Of a stretch of DNA of 64,000 nucleotides, positions 1-8,769 are shown piece after piece. Location: NCBI GenBank assembly GCA_017458335.1, contig JAFTFT010000009.1, forward strand, positions 18,561 through 82,560, in the 5' to 3' direction. Under the pieces are notes generated by a model, which saw only the letters and a list, made by a program, of their open reading frames with translations, searched no databases and was not told where the DNA came from. The translations under genes and the position numbers were made by a program. This DNA is from Oscillospiraceae bacterium. Its GTDB lineage: Bacteria > Bacillota > Clostridia > Oscillospirales > Oscillospiraceae. Each line of letters begins with the position of its first letter. The stretch's first letter is position 1.

Positions 1-2
1 TT

Positions 3-827
3 GGGATCGACCTTCCGGGAAAGGTGGCCGTGAAGGTGCATTCCGGCGAGAAGGGAAATCAGAACTTCCTGCGCCCGGATTTCTGGAAGCCGATGGTGGA
101 GAAGGTCAAGGGCACGATTGTGGAATGCAACACCGCTTACGGCAGCAAGTTCAACAACGGTGTCCGCGACTATACCGAATCTCACCGCCAGCTGATCGAA
201 TACCACGGCTGGAACAAGTATTTTGACGTGGATCTGATGGATGCGGAGGGACCGGACGTGATCTGGCAGATTCCGAACGGGAAAATCCTGAAGGAGAACC
301 GCCTCGGCAAGGACATCGAGAACTATGACTCGATGCTGGTTCTGGCCCACTTCAAGGGACACCCGATGGGCGGTTACGGCGGCGCGCTCAAGCAGCTCTC
401 CATCGGCTGCGCCAGCCGTGCAGGCAAGGCGCTGATCCACTCCGGCGGAAAGAGCGACAGCAACTTTGACGCCTGGGACGTGCATGCGGACAAGGTCGTG
501 TTCCCCGAGGCCATGGCGGACGCCGCGTCTTCGGTGGTGAAGCATTTTGAAGGAAAGATCGCTTTTATCAACGTGATGAAGAATCTCTCGGTGGACTGCG
601 ACTGCGTCAACGTGGCGGAGCCGCCCTGCATGAAGGACATCGGCATTCTGGCGTCTCTGGATCCGGTGGCCATCGACCAGGCCTGCATCGACCTGGTCTA
701 CAGCTCCGACGATCCCGGCCGTGCCCATTTCACAGAGCGTGTCGAGAGCAGAAACGGCGTTCACACGATTGAGGCCGCGGCGGAACTGGGCTTCGGCACC
801 AGAGAGTACGAACTGATCGAAGTCTGA
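3..827 (+). CDS. DUF362 domain protein, 5' end outside window
   Basis: The reading frame is already open at base 3 (codons for G-I-D-L-P-G-K precede the first GTG), so the gene starts upstream of the window. The visible 274 residues match the DUF362 family: a conserved GGYGGALKQLSIGCASRAGK stretch near residue 130 and a C-terminal segment with CVNVAEPPCMKDIGILASLD. Members of this family are cytoplasmic and often carry an extra ferredoxin domain; no CxxCxxC ferredoxin motif is visible in this portion. The biochemical role of the family is poorly defined, although Fe-S or metal association is commonly proposed. The family call is fairly secure, the function is not. Confidence 0.8.
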   Translation, partial: GIDLPGKVAVKVHSGEKGNQNFLRPDFWKPMVEKVKGTIVECNTAYGSKFNNGVRDYTESHRQLIEYHGWNKYFDVDLMDAEGPDVIWQIPNGKILKENRLGKDIENYDSMLVLAHFKGHPMGGYGGALKQLSIGCASRAGKALIHSGGKSDSNFDAWDVHADKVVFPEAMADAASSVVKHFEGKIAFINVMKNLSVDCDCVNVAEPPCMKDIGILASLDPVAIDQACIDLVYSSDDPGRAHFTERVESRNGVHTIEAAAELGFGTREYELIEV

Positions 828-867
828 AACTTGTTGACTGAATAAAAGAATCGGATTACGGCAGAGG

Positions 868-902
868 GACGGGGAGAAACCGGAAACGGCATCTACCCCG
901 TC
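868..902. terminator. Hairpin between DUF362 gene and CHAP gene
   Basis: GACGGGG at 868-874 pairs with CCCCGTC at 896-902, with a smaller CCG-GAAA-CGG hairpin inside. There is no T-run after it, so it may be a weak terminator or a leader structure of the following gene. Confidence 0.3.
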
Positions 903-925
903 CTGAAAGCGGAGAGGAGCAGAAA

Positions 926-1960
926 ATGGCAGGGAGATGGTTCCAACACAGAGGTGTGGTCAGGGCACTGAGCGGCCTGACGGCTTTGGCCTGCCTTCTT
1001 ACGCCCGGTGTATCCGCGCGAGCCGAAGTTCTGTACCGTGTTGCCTACATCTTCGACTGCCGCTATGAGCCGAAGACGGGGGAAGGGTACGCCGGATACG
1101 CGGTTCATGTACACAATTCCGACTGCTTTGACGGCTATTATGAGCGGAGATGTAATCTGCCGGTGATTCCGCCGCATGTTCATGACGAGAGCTGCTTCGA
1201 TGCCGACGGGAAACTGATCTGCGGGCAGCTGGAGCTCCACACCCATACTCCGTCGTGCTACGACAGCGACGGAAAGCTGATCTGCGGGCAGCTGGAGCTG
1301 GAAGAACATGTACACGGGCCGGAATGCTTCCAAAGGGTCATTGTCGAAGTGGATGAGGAGACAGGGGACGAGACGATCGTCAGTGTGCCGGACACCGATC
1401 TGGAGACTACGGCGGACTGGGAGGCCTCTCTCCGCGATGTCAGACTGAGCGGAGATCCCCGTGAGGATCTGGTTGCGGTGGCCAGGAGCCAGCTCGGATA
1501 CACCGAGAGCAGCACCAACATCGCCATCGGAGGGGATTTCCACGGCGGCCACTACAATCGCTACGGAGAATGGTACGGCTTCCCCTTCGGGGCCTGGTGC
1601 GCGATGTTTGTCTCCTTCTGCCTGTACTACGCCGGAATCCCGGACGAGGTCTTCCCCTACGACAGCGGAACGGTCAACTGGGTGGATACGCTCAAACACA
1701 GGGGGCTGTTTGAGGATGTGCAGAGCCATACGCCGGTACCGGGAGACATCATCTTTTTCGACTGGGATGACGGCAGAGCGGACCATGTGGGCATCGTCAC
1801 GGAAGTGGAGGGCAGCACGATCCGCACCATCGAGGGGAACCGTGAACCGGTCGTCAAGGAATATGAATATGACTATATCGCGGATCAGCTCAGGATCCTC
1901 GGCTACGGCATTCTGCCGGAGAAGGCAGAGGAAGCGGAGGCGCAGACCTTGAAAAAGTGA
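926..1960 (+). CDS. Secreted CHAP-domain protein with HxH...C repeats
   Basis: 344 residues with an N-terminal signal peptide (basic start, hydrophobic core, cleavage near VSARAE around residue 34). Residues about 65-135 hold four HxHxxxC[FY] motifs (HVHNSDCF, HVHDESCF, HTHTPSCY, HVHGPECF), two of them followed by the same D-G-K-L-I-C-G-Q-L-E-L sequence. The C-terminal half (about 175-330) is a CHAP amidase/peptidase fold: catalytic Cys at about residue 225 in GAWCAMFV and His at about 287 in DHVGIV. CHAP enzymes cut peptidoglycan peptide or amide bonds outside the cell. The repeats resemble wall- or metal-associated repeats seen in clostridial surface proteins; that role is inference. Start chosen at the ATG 5-6 bases after GGAGAGGAGC. 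Confidence 0.85.
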   Translation: MAGRWFQHRGVVRALSGLTALACLLTPGVSARAEVLYRVAYIFDCRYEPKTGEGYAGYAVHVHNSDCFDGYYERRCNLPVIPPHVHDESCFDADGKLICGQLELHTHTPSCYDSDGKLICGQLELEEHVHGPECFQRVIVEVDEETGDETIVSVPDTDLETTADWEASLRDVRLSGDPREDLVAVARSQLGYTESSTNIAIGGDFHGGHYNRYGEWYGFPFGAWCAMFVSFCLYYAGIPDEVFPYDSGTVNWVDTLKHRGLFEDVQSHTPVPGDIIFFDWDDGRADHVGIVTEVEGSTIRTIEGNREPVVKEYEYDYIADQLRILGYGILPEKAEEAEAQTLKK

Positions 1961-1972
1961 AGAAAAAAACTG

Positions 1973-2001
1973 TTGACAAACGAGGGGGTTTCTGCTATTA
2001 T
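1973..2001 (+). promoter_or_regulatory. Sigma-A promoter of the tRNA pair
   Basis: TTGACA at 1973-1978 and TATTAT at 1996-2001 with a 17-base spacer, ending about 38 bases before tRNA-Thr. Confidence 0.85.
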
Positions 2002-2039
2002 AACCGGGCGGCTGGATGATGGCTGCTGACCTTGCAGAT

Positions 2040-2115
2040 GCTGGTGTAGCTCAGTCGGTAGAGCAGCTGATTTGTAATCAGCAGGTCGGGGGTTCGAGTC
2101 CGTCCACCAGCTCCA
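2040..2115 (+). tRNA. tRNA-Thr (anticodon TGT)
   Basis: Full cloverleaf with acceptor GCTGGTG/CACCAGC, D-loop AGCTCAGTCGGTAGAGC, anticodon loop TTTGTAA (TGT, reads ACA) and T-loop GTTCGAGTC. The CCA end is encoded. It shares a promoter with the tRNA-Tyr gene 9 bases downstream. Confidence 0.97.
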
Positions 2116-2124
2116 ATTGAACAT

Positions 2125-2209
2125 GGGGGAATTCCCGAGTGGCCAAAGGGGACAGACTGTAAATCTGCTGGCGATGCCTTCGGTGGTTCGAATCCACCTT
2201 CCCCCACCA
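2125..2209 (+). tRNA. tRNA-Tyr (anticodon GTA)
   Basis: Class II tRNA with a long variable arm. Acceptor GGGGGAA/TTCCCCC, anticodon loop CTGTAAA (GTA), T-loop GTTCGAATC, encoded CCA. It is co-transcribed with tRNA-Thr. Confidence 0.97.
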
Positions 2210-2248
2210 AGCTCTGCCGAAAGGCAGAGCTTATTTATTATGTTTTTT
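2209..2248 (+). terminator. Terminator of the tRNA operon
   Basis: AAGCTCTGCC (2209-2218), loop GAAA, GGCAGAGCTT (2223-2232), followed by a T-rich stretch ending in TTTTTT. A strong intrinsic terminator. Confidence 0.9.
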
Positions 2249-2316
2249 CACAGTCTTGCTTGCCATCTGCGGTATTGGCCCCGCCGGAGACGGGGGTAAT
2301 ACCGGAAAAGCACATC

Positions 2317-3408
2317 GTGGATGAACAGATCAGACAGGAGATGAGGAAACTGACCATTCAGGGCGGATACCGTAAATATAAAGAAGTATCGTTTCTGCGC
2401 GGCTTTGCGATTACAACGGTTGTGCTGATGCACGTCATTCAGGTTTACTGGCACGAAGGGCAGATTCCGGCCTGGCTGCGTGCGGCGTCCGCGATGGGAG
2501 GGACCGGAGGACATGTGTTCATCTTCTGTTCCGGCTTCGGGCTGTATCTGAGCTATCTGCACAGACCGATGGGCTTCAGGGAATTTATCAGGAAGCGTTT
2601 CCTGAAGATTTATATCCCGTATCTGATCTTCCTGCTGGTTCACTTCTTCCTCCCGCATTGGGGCGTAGATGACAGAACACAGCTGGAATACCTGCTGAGT
2701 CATGTCTTCCTTTATAAAATGTTCTTTGAAAAGTATATCCTTTCCTACGGACTGCAATTGTGGTTCATCTCGACGATCATCCAGCTCTATCTGCTGTTTC
2801 TCCCGATCTGCAGGCTGAGGGAGAAGACCTCGATGCGCGCGGTCCTTCTGACCGGCTGCGCGGTGAGCGTGGCGTGGTGGGTTACGATGCACGCAACCGG
2901 CCTGGAGAACCTGCGGGTCTGGGGCAGTTTCTGCTTCCAGTACCTTTGGGAGTTTGTCCTTGGTATGGCGGCCGCGGATTATCTTATGACGCATGACACC
3001 CTGACCATCCCGATCGGGGGGCTGATCCTTGCGGCGGCCTGCGGGCTTGGACTGGCGGCCCTGATGGTGAAGCGCGGCGGATACTGGCAGGCCTTCAACG
3101 ATGTCCCGGCGCTGATCGGATATACGGCAACGGTACTGCTGCTTTATGCCGGTGGAAAGCATGTGCTCCGACCGCTGTTCCTCTGGATCGACGGCTTCTC
3201 CTATGAGTGGTTCCTGGTCCATGTGGACGGTGTCAAATTCGGATACCACTATATTGATCACTGGCTTCCCTATGAATCGCCGGAGTTGATCCGCACCGGC
3301 GGTGCCTTCCTCTTCAGCCTGGCGGCGGCCCTGTTGCTCCGGCTCCTGGTGCGTCTGGTGAACCGGCTGCCGGGTCTCAACGGAGAACAGAACCGGCTCC
3401 CGGACTGA
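2317..3408 (+). CDS. Acyltransferase-3 family membrane protein
   Basis: An integral membrane protein of about 360 residues with the hallmarks of acyltransferase family 3 (O-acyltransferases that decorate surface glycans or lipids): an N-terminal SFLRGFAITTVVLMHVIQV segment with the catalytic-type His, a second helix FIFCSGFGLYLSYL, the basic loop RKRFLKIYIPYL, and about ten hydrophobic segments to the C-terminus. The start is uncertain. TTG at 2260, GTG at 2317 and ATG at 2341 are all in frame; GTG 2317 has GGAAAAG upstream at acceptable spacing, while ATG 2341 has GGAG directly against it. It stands alone after the tRNA terminator. The substrate cannot be told. Confidence 0.75.
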   Translation: MDEQIRQEMRKLTIQGGYRKYKEVSFLRGFAITTVVLMHVIQVYWHEGQIPAWLRAASAMGGTGGHVFIFCSGFGLYLSYLHRPMGFREFIRKRFLKIYIPYLIFLLVHFFLPHWGVDDRTQLEYLLSHVFLYKMFFEKYILSYGLQLWFISTIIQLYLLFLPICRLREKTSMRAVLLTGCAVSVAWWVTMHATGLENLRVWGSFCFQYLWEFVLGMAAADYLMTHDTLTIPIGGLILAAACGLGLAALMVKRGGYWQAFNDVPALIGYTATVLLLYAGGKHVLRPLFLWIDGFSYEWFLVHVDGVKFGYHYIDHWLPYESPELIRTGGAFLFSLAAALLLRLLVRLVNRLPGLNGEQNRLPD

Positions 3409-3477
3409 TTCAGAACAAACCATACAAACTGCACAAAAAGTCAGGTGAAATTTCTACGTTTTGCACGAAATTTTTGC

Positions 3478-3506
3478 TTGACTTTTTTCTGTACTGCTGG
3501 TATATT
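3478..3506 (+). promoter_or_regulatory. Promoter of the S10 ribosomal operon
   Basis: TTGACT at 3478-3483 and TATATT at 3501-3506 with a 17-base spacer. The start point would lie near 3513, giving a leader of about 295 bases before rpsJ. Confidence 0.8.
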
Positions 3507-3509
3507 AGT

Positions 3510-3800
3510 TGAGCCTGCGTGAAGAGCACAGGTATGCGTTGAAGCGGGAGATTGCTCACAAAGTGAGGTAACTTCCGTGGAGTATGTCCGGTACCGGTTC
3601 GCCGGTACGCAATCGGGCGGCTGAAGCCTTTCGTTCCACGCGTATATCGCGCGGGCGGGGAGCAGACCGGCTGGAATGCCGGTTTGTTTTTCGGACACGG
3701 TCTGATACGCACGGATGTGTGTACGAGACGGCTTCATCCGTACGCATCCTTTAATAAGGCGGTGCCCAATGCCGCCGGAAAGAACGTACGAAAAGGAGAA
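3510..3800 (+). promoter_or_regulatory. Structured leader of the S10 operon
   Basis: This gene-free stretch contains a series of hairpins: CTCAC-AAA-GTGAG (about 3555-3567), GTACCGG-TTCG-CCGGTAC (3591-3608), an attenuator-like hairpin (3666-3691), a 14-base stem with two wobble positions (3704-3717 with 3735-3748), and GGCGG/CCGCC (3758-3776). Such leaders often mediate feedback by a ribosomal protein. I do not recognise a named leader family here. Confidence 0.6.
3666..3691 (+). terminator. Attenuator-like terminator inside the S10 leader
   Basis: ACCGGC (3666-3671), loop TGGAAT, GCCGGT (3678-3683), then TTGTTTTT. It lies between the promoter and rpsJ. The ACCGG/CCGGT arms could also pair with the hairpin at 3591-3608, which would allow alternative structures. 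Confidence 0.55.
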
Positions 3801-3806
3801 AACCCA

Positions 3807-4124
3807 ATGGCAAGCAACAGCAAGAACATGATCCGCATTCGCCTCAAGGCCTATGATCATCAGCTGATCGACAAGGCTGCGGAAACCATCGTTGAGGCCG
3901 CCAAGCGCACGGATGCAAAGGTCTCCGGACCCATCCCCCTGCCCACCAAGACCGAGATCGTCACGATCCTGCGCGCCGTCCACAAGTACAAGGACAGCCG
4001 TGAGCAGTTCGAGCGCCGCACCCACAAGCGCCTCATCGACATCATGAGCCCCACCCAGAAGACGGTGGAAGCCCTGATGAGCGTTGAAGTTCCCGCCGGT
4101 GTCGAGATCGAGATCAAGCTCTGA
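3807..4124 (+). CDS. rpsJ: 30S ribosomal protein S10
   Basis: 105 residues, the usual length, with the S10 core [14 protein letters not shown] and the C-terminal [16 protein letters not shown]10 sits in the head of the 30S subunit and, as NusE, joins transcription antitermination complexes. The frame is open further upstream, but the ATG at 3807 has AAAGGAGAA at correct spacing and gives the family N-terminus. First gene of the S10-spc-alpha operon. Confidence 0.97.
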   Translation: MASNSKNMIRIRLKAYDHQLIDKAAETIVEAAKRTDAKVSGPIPLPTKTEIVTILRAVHKYKDSREQFERRTHKRLIDIMSPTQKTVEALMSVEVPAGVEIEIKL

Positions 4125-4144
4125 TCGGATCAAAAAGCAAATTC

Positions 4145-4260
4145 CCCCCCAGTTAAGTCAACCCCAGTTAAGCAAACCCACTGCCCGCAGCTTGCGAGTG
4201 CGGGCGGGTTAAGTTGCCAGCCTCCGGACGGGAACTCTCCCGGGCCATGCGGGGCAACCA
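4145..4260 (+). promoter_or_regulatory. Structured intergenic region before rplC
   Basis: It holds a direct repeat CCCCAGTTAAG (4147-4157 and 4162-4172) and nested stems: AACCC/GGGTT (4175-4179 with 4206-4210), GCCCGCA/TGCGGGC (4183-4189 with 4199-4205), GTTGCC/GGCAAC (4213-4218 with 4253-4258) and CGGGA/TCCCG (4229-4242). A translational control element for rplC/rplD is plausible but is inference. Confidence 0.5.
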
Positions 4261-4281
4261 ATAACCGATAGGAGGAAAAAC

Positions 4282-5010
4282 ATGAAGAAAGCCATTATTG
4301 GCAAGAAGGTCGGCATGACGCAGATCTTCGACGAGATGGGGAAGGTCATCCCCGTCACCGTCATCGAAGCGGGCCCCTGTGTGGTCGTGCAGAAGATGAC
4401 CAAGGAAAAGGAAGGCTACAACGCCGTTCAGCTCGGTTTTGAAGAAGTCGGCGAGAAGAAGCTTTCCAAGCCGGAGCAGGGCCACCTGAAGAAGGCGGGC
4501 GTGAATCCGGTCAAGCATCTGAAAGAATTCCGTCTTGAGGATGACAGCAAGCTGGAAGTCGGCGATGTCGTCAAGGCTGACCTCTTCGCAGAGGGCGACA
4601 AGGTCGACGTCACCGGAATCAGCAAGGGCCACGGCTACGCCGGCGTTGTCAAGCGCTTCGGCCAGGGCCGCACCCCGACCAGCCACGGCGGCGGCCCGGT
4701 TCACCGGCACGCCGGCTCCATGGGCTCGAGCACCGATCCTTCCCGTATTTTCCCGGGAAAGAAGCAGGCCGGCCACATGGGCGTGGATCAGGTCACTGTC
4801 CAGAACCTCGACATCGTGAAGGTTGACGCGGAGCTGAACCTCATCGCCATCCGCGGCGCCGTTCCCGGCCCGAAGGGTAGCATCGTTTATCTGAAGGATA
4901 CCGTCAAGACCCAGCCCGTCAAGAAGGGTGCGGCCGCCGGTGTCAGCGTCAACCCGCAGAAGGCTTCTGCCCGTGTCAACCCGCAGAAGGCTTCCGCCCG
5001 TACAAAGTAA
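4282..5010 (+). CDS. rplC: 50S ribosomal protein L3
   Basis: 242 residues with the L3 signature [20 protein letters not shown] and N-terminal [21 protein letters not shown]3 binds 23S rRNA near the peptidyl-transferase centre and starts 50S assembly. The family is normally about 205-215 residues; the extra C-terminal tail is Lys/Ala-rich and contains a 9-residue unit, VNPQKASAR, twice in tandem, encoded by a 27-base direct repeat. RBS AGGAGG at 4271. It is followed by rplD after 19 bases. Confidence 0.97.
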   Translation: MKKAIIGKKVGMTQIFDEMGKVIPVTVIEAGPCVVVQKMTKEKEGYNAVQLGFEEVGEKKLSKPEQGHLKKAGVNPVKHLKEFRLEDDSKLEVGDVVKADLFAEGDKVDVTGISKGHGYAGVVKRFGQGRTPTSHGGGPVHRHAGSMGSSTDPSRIFPGKKQAGHMGVDQVTVQNLDIVKVDAELNLIAIRGAVPGPKGSIVYLKDTVKTQPVKKGAAAGVSVNPQKASARVNPQKASARTK

Positions 5011-5029
5011 GGAAAGGAGAGCAGCATAA

Positions 5030-5653
5030 ATGCCTAAAGCAAATGTTTTTAACATGGCAGGCGAGAAGATCGGCGAGATCGAGCTCTCCGAAGCCATCTT
5101 CGGCATTCAGCCGAATGAGAGCGTGCTGCATGATTCCGTGAAGAATCACCTGGCCAACTGCCGTCAGGGTACGCAGAGCGCGCTGACCAAGGGCGAGGTG
5201 TCCTACACCACGAAGAAGCCCTGGCGCCAGAAGGGAACCGGCCGTGCCCGCGCCGGCTACGCAGGATCCCCGGTGTGGTATCACGGCGGTGTGGCCTTTG
5301 CGCCGAAGCCCCGCGATTACAGCTACACCCTGAACAAGAAGGTCAAGCGCCTGGCGCTCAAGAGCGCACTGAGCGCGAAGGCCGCGGAGAATGAGATCGT
5401 CGTGATCGACGGCCTGACCGTGAGTGAAATCAAGACCAAGCCCTTCCAGAGCTTCCTCGCGAAGGTGGGAGCCGAGAACAAGGCCCTGGTCGTCACCGAG
5501 ACCGTCGATGAGAAGGTCGTCAAGTCCGCCCGCAACCTGCCCGGTGTGACCACCACCACCGCCACGATCCTCAGCCCCTACATGATTCTCACCAGCGGCA
5601 AGCTCGTTCTCGACAAGGCCGCGCTCGCCAAGATTGAGGAGGTGTTCGCCTGA
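5030..5653 (+). CDS. rplD: 50S ribosomal protein L4
   Basis: 207 residues, standard length, with the family's [15 protein letters not shown] loop that reaches the exit tunnel of the 50S subunit. L4 is an early assembly protein and a known autoregulator of S10 operons in some bacteria. It overlaps rplW by one base (stop TGA, next ATG), indicating coupled translation. Confidence 0.97.
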   Translation: MPKANVFNMAGEKIGEIELSEAIFGIQPNESVLHDSVKNHLANCRQGTQSALTKGEVSYTTKKPWRQKGTGRARAGYAGSPVWYHGGVAFAPKPRDYSYTLNKKVKRLALKSALSAKAAENEIVVIDGLTVSEIKTKPFQSFLAKVGAENKALVVTETVDEKVVKSARNLPGVTTTTATILSPYMILTSGKLVLDKAALAKIEEVFA

Positions 5654-5949
5654 TGAAAACCGCATATGATGTGATCATTCGCCCGATTATCACCGAACAG
5701 TCCATGGAAGATCTTGACATTAAGAAGTATGCCTTTGAAGTTGCCAAGGACGCCAACAAGATCGAGATCAAGAAGGCGATCGAGGAAATCTTCGACGTGA
5801 CGGTCATCAAGGTCACCACCGAGAACGTCACCGGCAAGATGAAGCGCAACGGGGCCTATCCCATGGGCCGTCAGGCTTCCTGGAAGAAAGCTGTTGTAAA
5901 GCTCAGCGCGGATTCGAAGAACATTGAGCTCTTCGAAGGCATGGCATAA
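5653..5949 (+). CDS. rplW: 50S ribosomal protein L23
   Basis: 98 residues with N-terminal [14 protein letters not shown] and central [17 protein letters not shown], both typical. L23 lies at the tunnel exit and docks trigger factor and SRP. Its start overlaps the rplD stop by one base, and rplB follows after 12 bases. Confidence 0.97.
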   Translation: MKTAYDVIIRPIITEQSMEDLDIKKYAFEVAKDANKIEIKKAIEEIFDVTVIKVTTENVTGKMKRNGAYPMGRQASWKKAVVKLSADSKNIELFEGMA

Positions 5950-5961
5950 GGGGGTACAGAC

Positions 5962-6798
5962 ATGTCGATTAAAACCTACAGACCTACTACCCCGGCCAGG
6001 AGACAGATGACCGTCTCCGGATTCGACGGCGTTGACAAGCATGCCAAGCCCGAGAAATCCCTGCTTGAGGTACTGAAGAAGCACTCCGGCCGCAACAGCT
6101 ACGGCCGCATCACCGTCCGCCATCAGGGCGGCGGCAACCGGCAGAAGTACCGCGTGATCGACTTCAAGCGCAACAAGCTCGATGTCGCCGCGAAGGTTCT
6201 CCGCCTTGAGTACGACCCGAACCGCAGCGCGTTCATCGCGCTCTGCGAGTATGAAGACGGCGAGCGCCGCTACATCCTCGCGCCTGTCGGCCTGAACCCG
6301 GGCGACACCATCGTGTCCTCCGCCAACGCCGACATCAAGGCCGGCAACACCCTGCCTCTGGCCAACATCCCCGTGGGTACCGTGATCCACAACATCGAGC
6401 TCTATCCCGGCAAGGGTGCCCAGCTTGTCCGCAGCGCCGGCGTCGCCGCGCAGCTGATGGCAAAGGAAGGCGGCATGGCGACCGTCCGTCTGCCCTCCGG
6501 TGAGATGCGCAAGGTCCGCCTTGAGTGCGTGGCGACCATCGGCCAGGTCGGCAACATCGACCACGCCAACGTCCACATCGGCAAGGCCGGACGCAAACGT
6601 CACATGGGCGTACGCCCGACGGTCCGCGGTTCTGTCATGAACCCGGTTGACCACCCCCACGGCGGTGGCGAAGGCAAGTCCCCGGTCGGCCGTCCCGGCC
6701 CTGTAACTCCCTGGGGCAAGCCCGCGCTCGGTTACAAGACCCGCAAGACGAAGAACCGCACCGATAAGTTCATCGTCAAGCGCCGCAACGCGAAGTAA
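5962..6798 (+). CDS. rplB: 50S ribosomal protein L2
   Basis: 278 residues, full length. The conserved C-terminal [20 protein letters not shown] includes the His residue needed near the peptidyl-transferase centre. L2 supports subunit association and tRNA binding. RBS GGGGGTA upstream; rpsS follows after 14 bases. Confidence 0.98.
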   Translation: MSIKTYRPTTPARRQMTVSGFDGVDKHAKPEKSLLEVLKKHSGRNSYGRITVRHQGGGNRQKYRVIDFKRNKLDVAAKVLRLEYDPNRSAFIALCEYEDGERRYILAPVGLNPGDTIVSSANADIKAGNTLPLANIPVGTVIHNIELYPGKGAQLVRSAGVAAQLMAKEGGMATVRLPSGEMRKVRLECVATIGQVGNIDHANVHIGKAGRKRHMGVRPTVRGSVMNPVDHPHGGGEGKSPVGRPGPVTPWGKPALGYKTRKTKNRTDKFIVKRRNAK

Positions 6799-6812
6799 GG
6801 AGGGAAAACGAA

Positions 6813-7085
6813 ATGAGCAGAAGTATCAAGAAAGGCCCCTTTGCCGCTCCCGAGCTGCTGAAGAAGGTCGACCAGATGAACCAGAGCGGAAACAAGCAGG
6901 TCATCAAGACCTGGTCCCGCGCCTCTACCATTTTCCCGTCCTTCGTCGGACACACGATCGCCGTTCACGACGGCCGCCGTCATGTTCCTGTGTATGTCAC
7001 CGAGGATATGGTCGGACACAAGCTTGGTGAGTTTGCCCCGACCCGTACTTTCCGCGGACACGCCGGAAGCAAGACCGGCAAGTAA
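6813..7085 (+). CDS. rpsS: 30S ribosomal protein S19
   Basis: 90 residues with SRSIKKGPF at the N-terminus and [20 protein letters not shown] near the end, both diagnostic. It forms a complex with S13 in the 30S head and contacts tRNA. RBS AAGGAGGGAAAACGAA; it sits between rplB and rplV as usual. Confidence 0.98.
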   Translation: MSRSIKKGPFAAPELLKKVDQMNQSGNKQVIKTWSRASTIFPSFVGHTIAVHDGRRHVPVYVTEDMVGHKLGEFAPTRTFRGHAGSKTGK

Positions 7086-7097
7086 GGAGGAGAAGCA

Positions 7098-7445
7098 ATG
7101 GACGAGAAAAAGATTGCCCGTGCGGAGCACAAATACGCACGCATTTCTCCCCGTAAGGTCGAGATCGTCTGCAACATGATTCGCGGCAAGGACGCGAAGG
7201 TTGCGATGGCTATGATGCAGAACACGCCGAAAGCCGGCTGCGAGCTGATGGTCAAGGTTCTGAAGAGTGCGATGGCCAACGCCGAGAACAACTTCGAGAT
7301 GGATCCTGAAAAGCTCTACGTCGCCGAGACCTATGTCGGCGCCGGCCCGATCCTGAAGCGCGGCATGCCCCGTGCCCAGGGCCGTATGTACCGTATCAAC
7401 AAACGCACCAGCCACATCATGATCGCCGTGGCTGAGAGAGACTGA
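7098..7445 (+). CDS. rplV: 50S ribosomal protein L22
   Basis: 115 residues with the family core [18 protein letters not shown] and the tunnel-lining hairpin motif [20 protein letters not shown] near the C-terminus. It binds 23S rRNA domains and lines the exit tunnel, where macrolide-resistance changes occur in other species. RBS AAGGAGGAG; rpsC follows after 17 bases. Confidence 0.98.
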   Translation: MDEKKIARAEHKYARISPRKVEIVCNMIRGKDAKVAMAMMQNTPKAGCELMVKVLKSAMANAENNFEMDPEKLYVAETYVGAGPILKRGMPRAQGRMYRINKRTSHIMIAVAERD

Positions 7446-7462
7446 GGGAAGGAGGCAGAATT

Positions 7463-8326
7463 ATGGGACAGAAAGTAAATCCGCACGGCCTGCGCGTCGG
7501 CGTTATTAAAGACTGGGATTCCAGATGGTACGCCAGAGAAGAAAAGGTCGGCGATCTGATCGTTGAAGACTACAAGATTCGTGAGTATCTCAAGAAGGCC
7601 CTCTATTCCGCCGGTGTCCCCACCATTGAGATCGAGCGCGATTCCTCCAAGGTCCGCGTCTACATTCACTGCGCCAGACCCGGCGTCGTGATCGGCAAGG
7701 GCGGCGAAGCGATCGAGAAGTATCGCCAGGAAGTGGAAAAGCTCATCGGCAAGCCGGTGGCTCTCTCCATCGTCGAGGTTCGCACGCCCGACACGAACGC
7801 TCAGCTGGTTGCCGAGAACATCGCGCAGCAGCTCGAGAAGCGCATCGGCTTCCGCCGTGCGATGAAGAACGCCATGGGCCGCGCCATGAGAATGGGCGCC
7901 CGCGGCATCAAGGTCAAGTGCGGCGGCCGTCTGGGCGGCGCCGAGATCGCCAGAAGCGAGTGCTACCATGAGGGTACCATTCCTCTGCAGACCATCCGTG
8001 CCGACATCGACTACGGCTTTGCCGAGGCGAACACGACCTACGGACGCATCGGCGTCAAGGTCTGGATCTACAAAGGCGAGGTCCTTTCCCAGACCCTTCG
8101 CACCACTCCGCGCACGATGGATCTTTCCAAGCCGCAGGGTGAGCGCAGACGCCGTGACGACCGCCGCGGCGGTGACCGCCGTCAGGGCGGGTACAACCGT
8201 GACAACCGCGGTCAGGGCCAGGGCGGCGAGCGCCGTCAGGGCTACGGCAGCAGACCTGCAGGCCAGGGCGGTTACAACCGCGGGCCGCGCCCGGCTGCCC
8301 CGGCTAAGGAAGGAGGCAACAACTAA
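7463..8326 (+). CDS. rpsC: 30S ribosomal protein S3 with long Gly/Arg-rich tail
   Basis: 287 residues against the usual 210-240. Residues 1-215 are a normal S3: [13 protein letters not shown] start, KH domain with [13 protein letters not shown], and the C-terminal GAEIARSE core. From about residue 225 a low-complexity tail of Arg, Gly, Asp, Gln, Tyr and Asn ([21 protein letters not shown]) runs to the stop. S3 lines the mRNA entry channel and helps unwind mRNA. The tail has no known fold and would be expected to bind RNA. The stop overlaps the rplP start by one base. Confidence 0.97.
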   Translation: MGQKVNPHGLRVGVIKDWDSRWYAREEKVGDLIVEDYKIREYLKKALYSAGVPTIEIERDSSKVRVYIHCARPGVVIGKGGEAIEKYRQEVEKLIGKPVALSIVEVRTPDTNAQLVAENIAQQLEKRIGFRRAMKNAMGRAMRMGARGIKVKCGGRLGGAEIARSECYHEGTIPLQTIRADIDYGFAEANTTYGRIGVKVWIYKGEVLSQTLRTTPRTMDLSKPQGERRRRDDRRGGDRRQGGYNRDNRGQGQGGERRQGYGSRPAGQGGYNRGPRPAAPAKEGGNN

Positions 8327-8769
8327 TGTTAATGCCTAAGAGAGTAAAATACCGCAGAGTGCAGCGCGGCCGTATGAAGGGCAAAGCCTCCCGCGGCAAC
8401 AAGGTCACCTACGGTGAGTTCGGCCTCTCCGCTCAGGAGCCCGGCTGGATTACCTCCAACCAGATCGAAGCCGCCCGTATCGCCATGACGCGTTACACCA
8501 AGCGCGGCGGTCAGGTCTGGATCAAGATCTTCCCGGATAAGCCGGTCACTGCGAAGCCCGCAGAGACCCGTATGGGTTCCGGTAAGGGCGCACCCGAGTA
8601 CTGGGTCGCCGTTGTGAAGCCTGGCAGAGTCATGTTCGAGATCGCGGGTGTTCCCGAAGAGATCGCGCGCGAGGCACTGCGTCTGGCCAGCCACAAGCTG
8701 CCCATCAAGACGAAGATCGTCGCCAAAGAGGCAGAGACTGAGAATGGTGGTGAAGATGATGAAGGTTAA
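8326..8769 (+). CDS. rplP: 50S ribosomal protein L16
   Basis: 147 residues with [20 protein letters not shown] at the N-terminus and [16 protein letters not shown], both standard. L16 organises the A-site of the 50S subunit. The first ATG (8326) is preferred because AGGAGG lies nine bases before it and it overlaps the rpsC stop. The acidic C-terminus (NGGEDDEG) is encoded by sequence that overlaps the start of rpmC. Confidence 0.97.
   Translation: MLMPKRVKYRRVQRGRMKGKASRGNKVTYGEFGLSAQEPGWITSNQIEAARIAMTRYTKRGGQVWIKIFPDKPVTAKPAETRMGSGKGAPEYWVAVVKPGRVMFEIAGVPEEIAREALRLASHKLPIKTKIVAKEAETENGGEDDEG

Noticed and set aside
893-1786. 297-codon minus-strand frame opposite the CHAP gene
   Set aside because: It is antisense to a protein with a signal peptide and catalytic motifs and has no recognisable features of its own.
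3684-3806. N-terminal extension of S10
   Set aside because: The frame is open but the residues do not match S10, and the ATG at 3807 has the good ribosome site; the stretch is leader RNA with hairpins.
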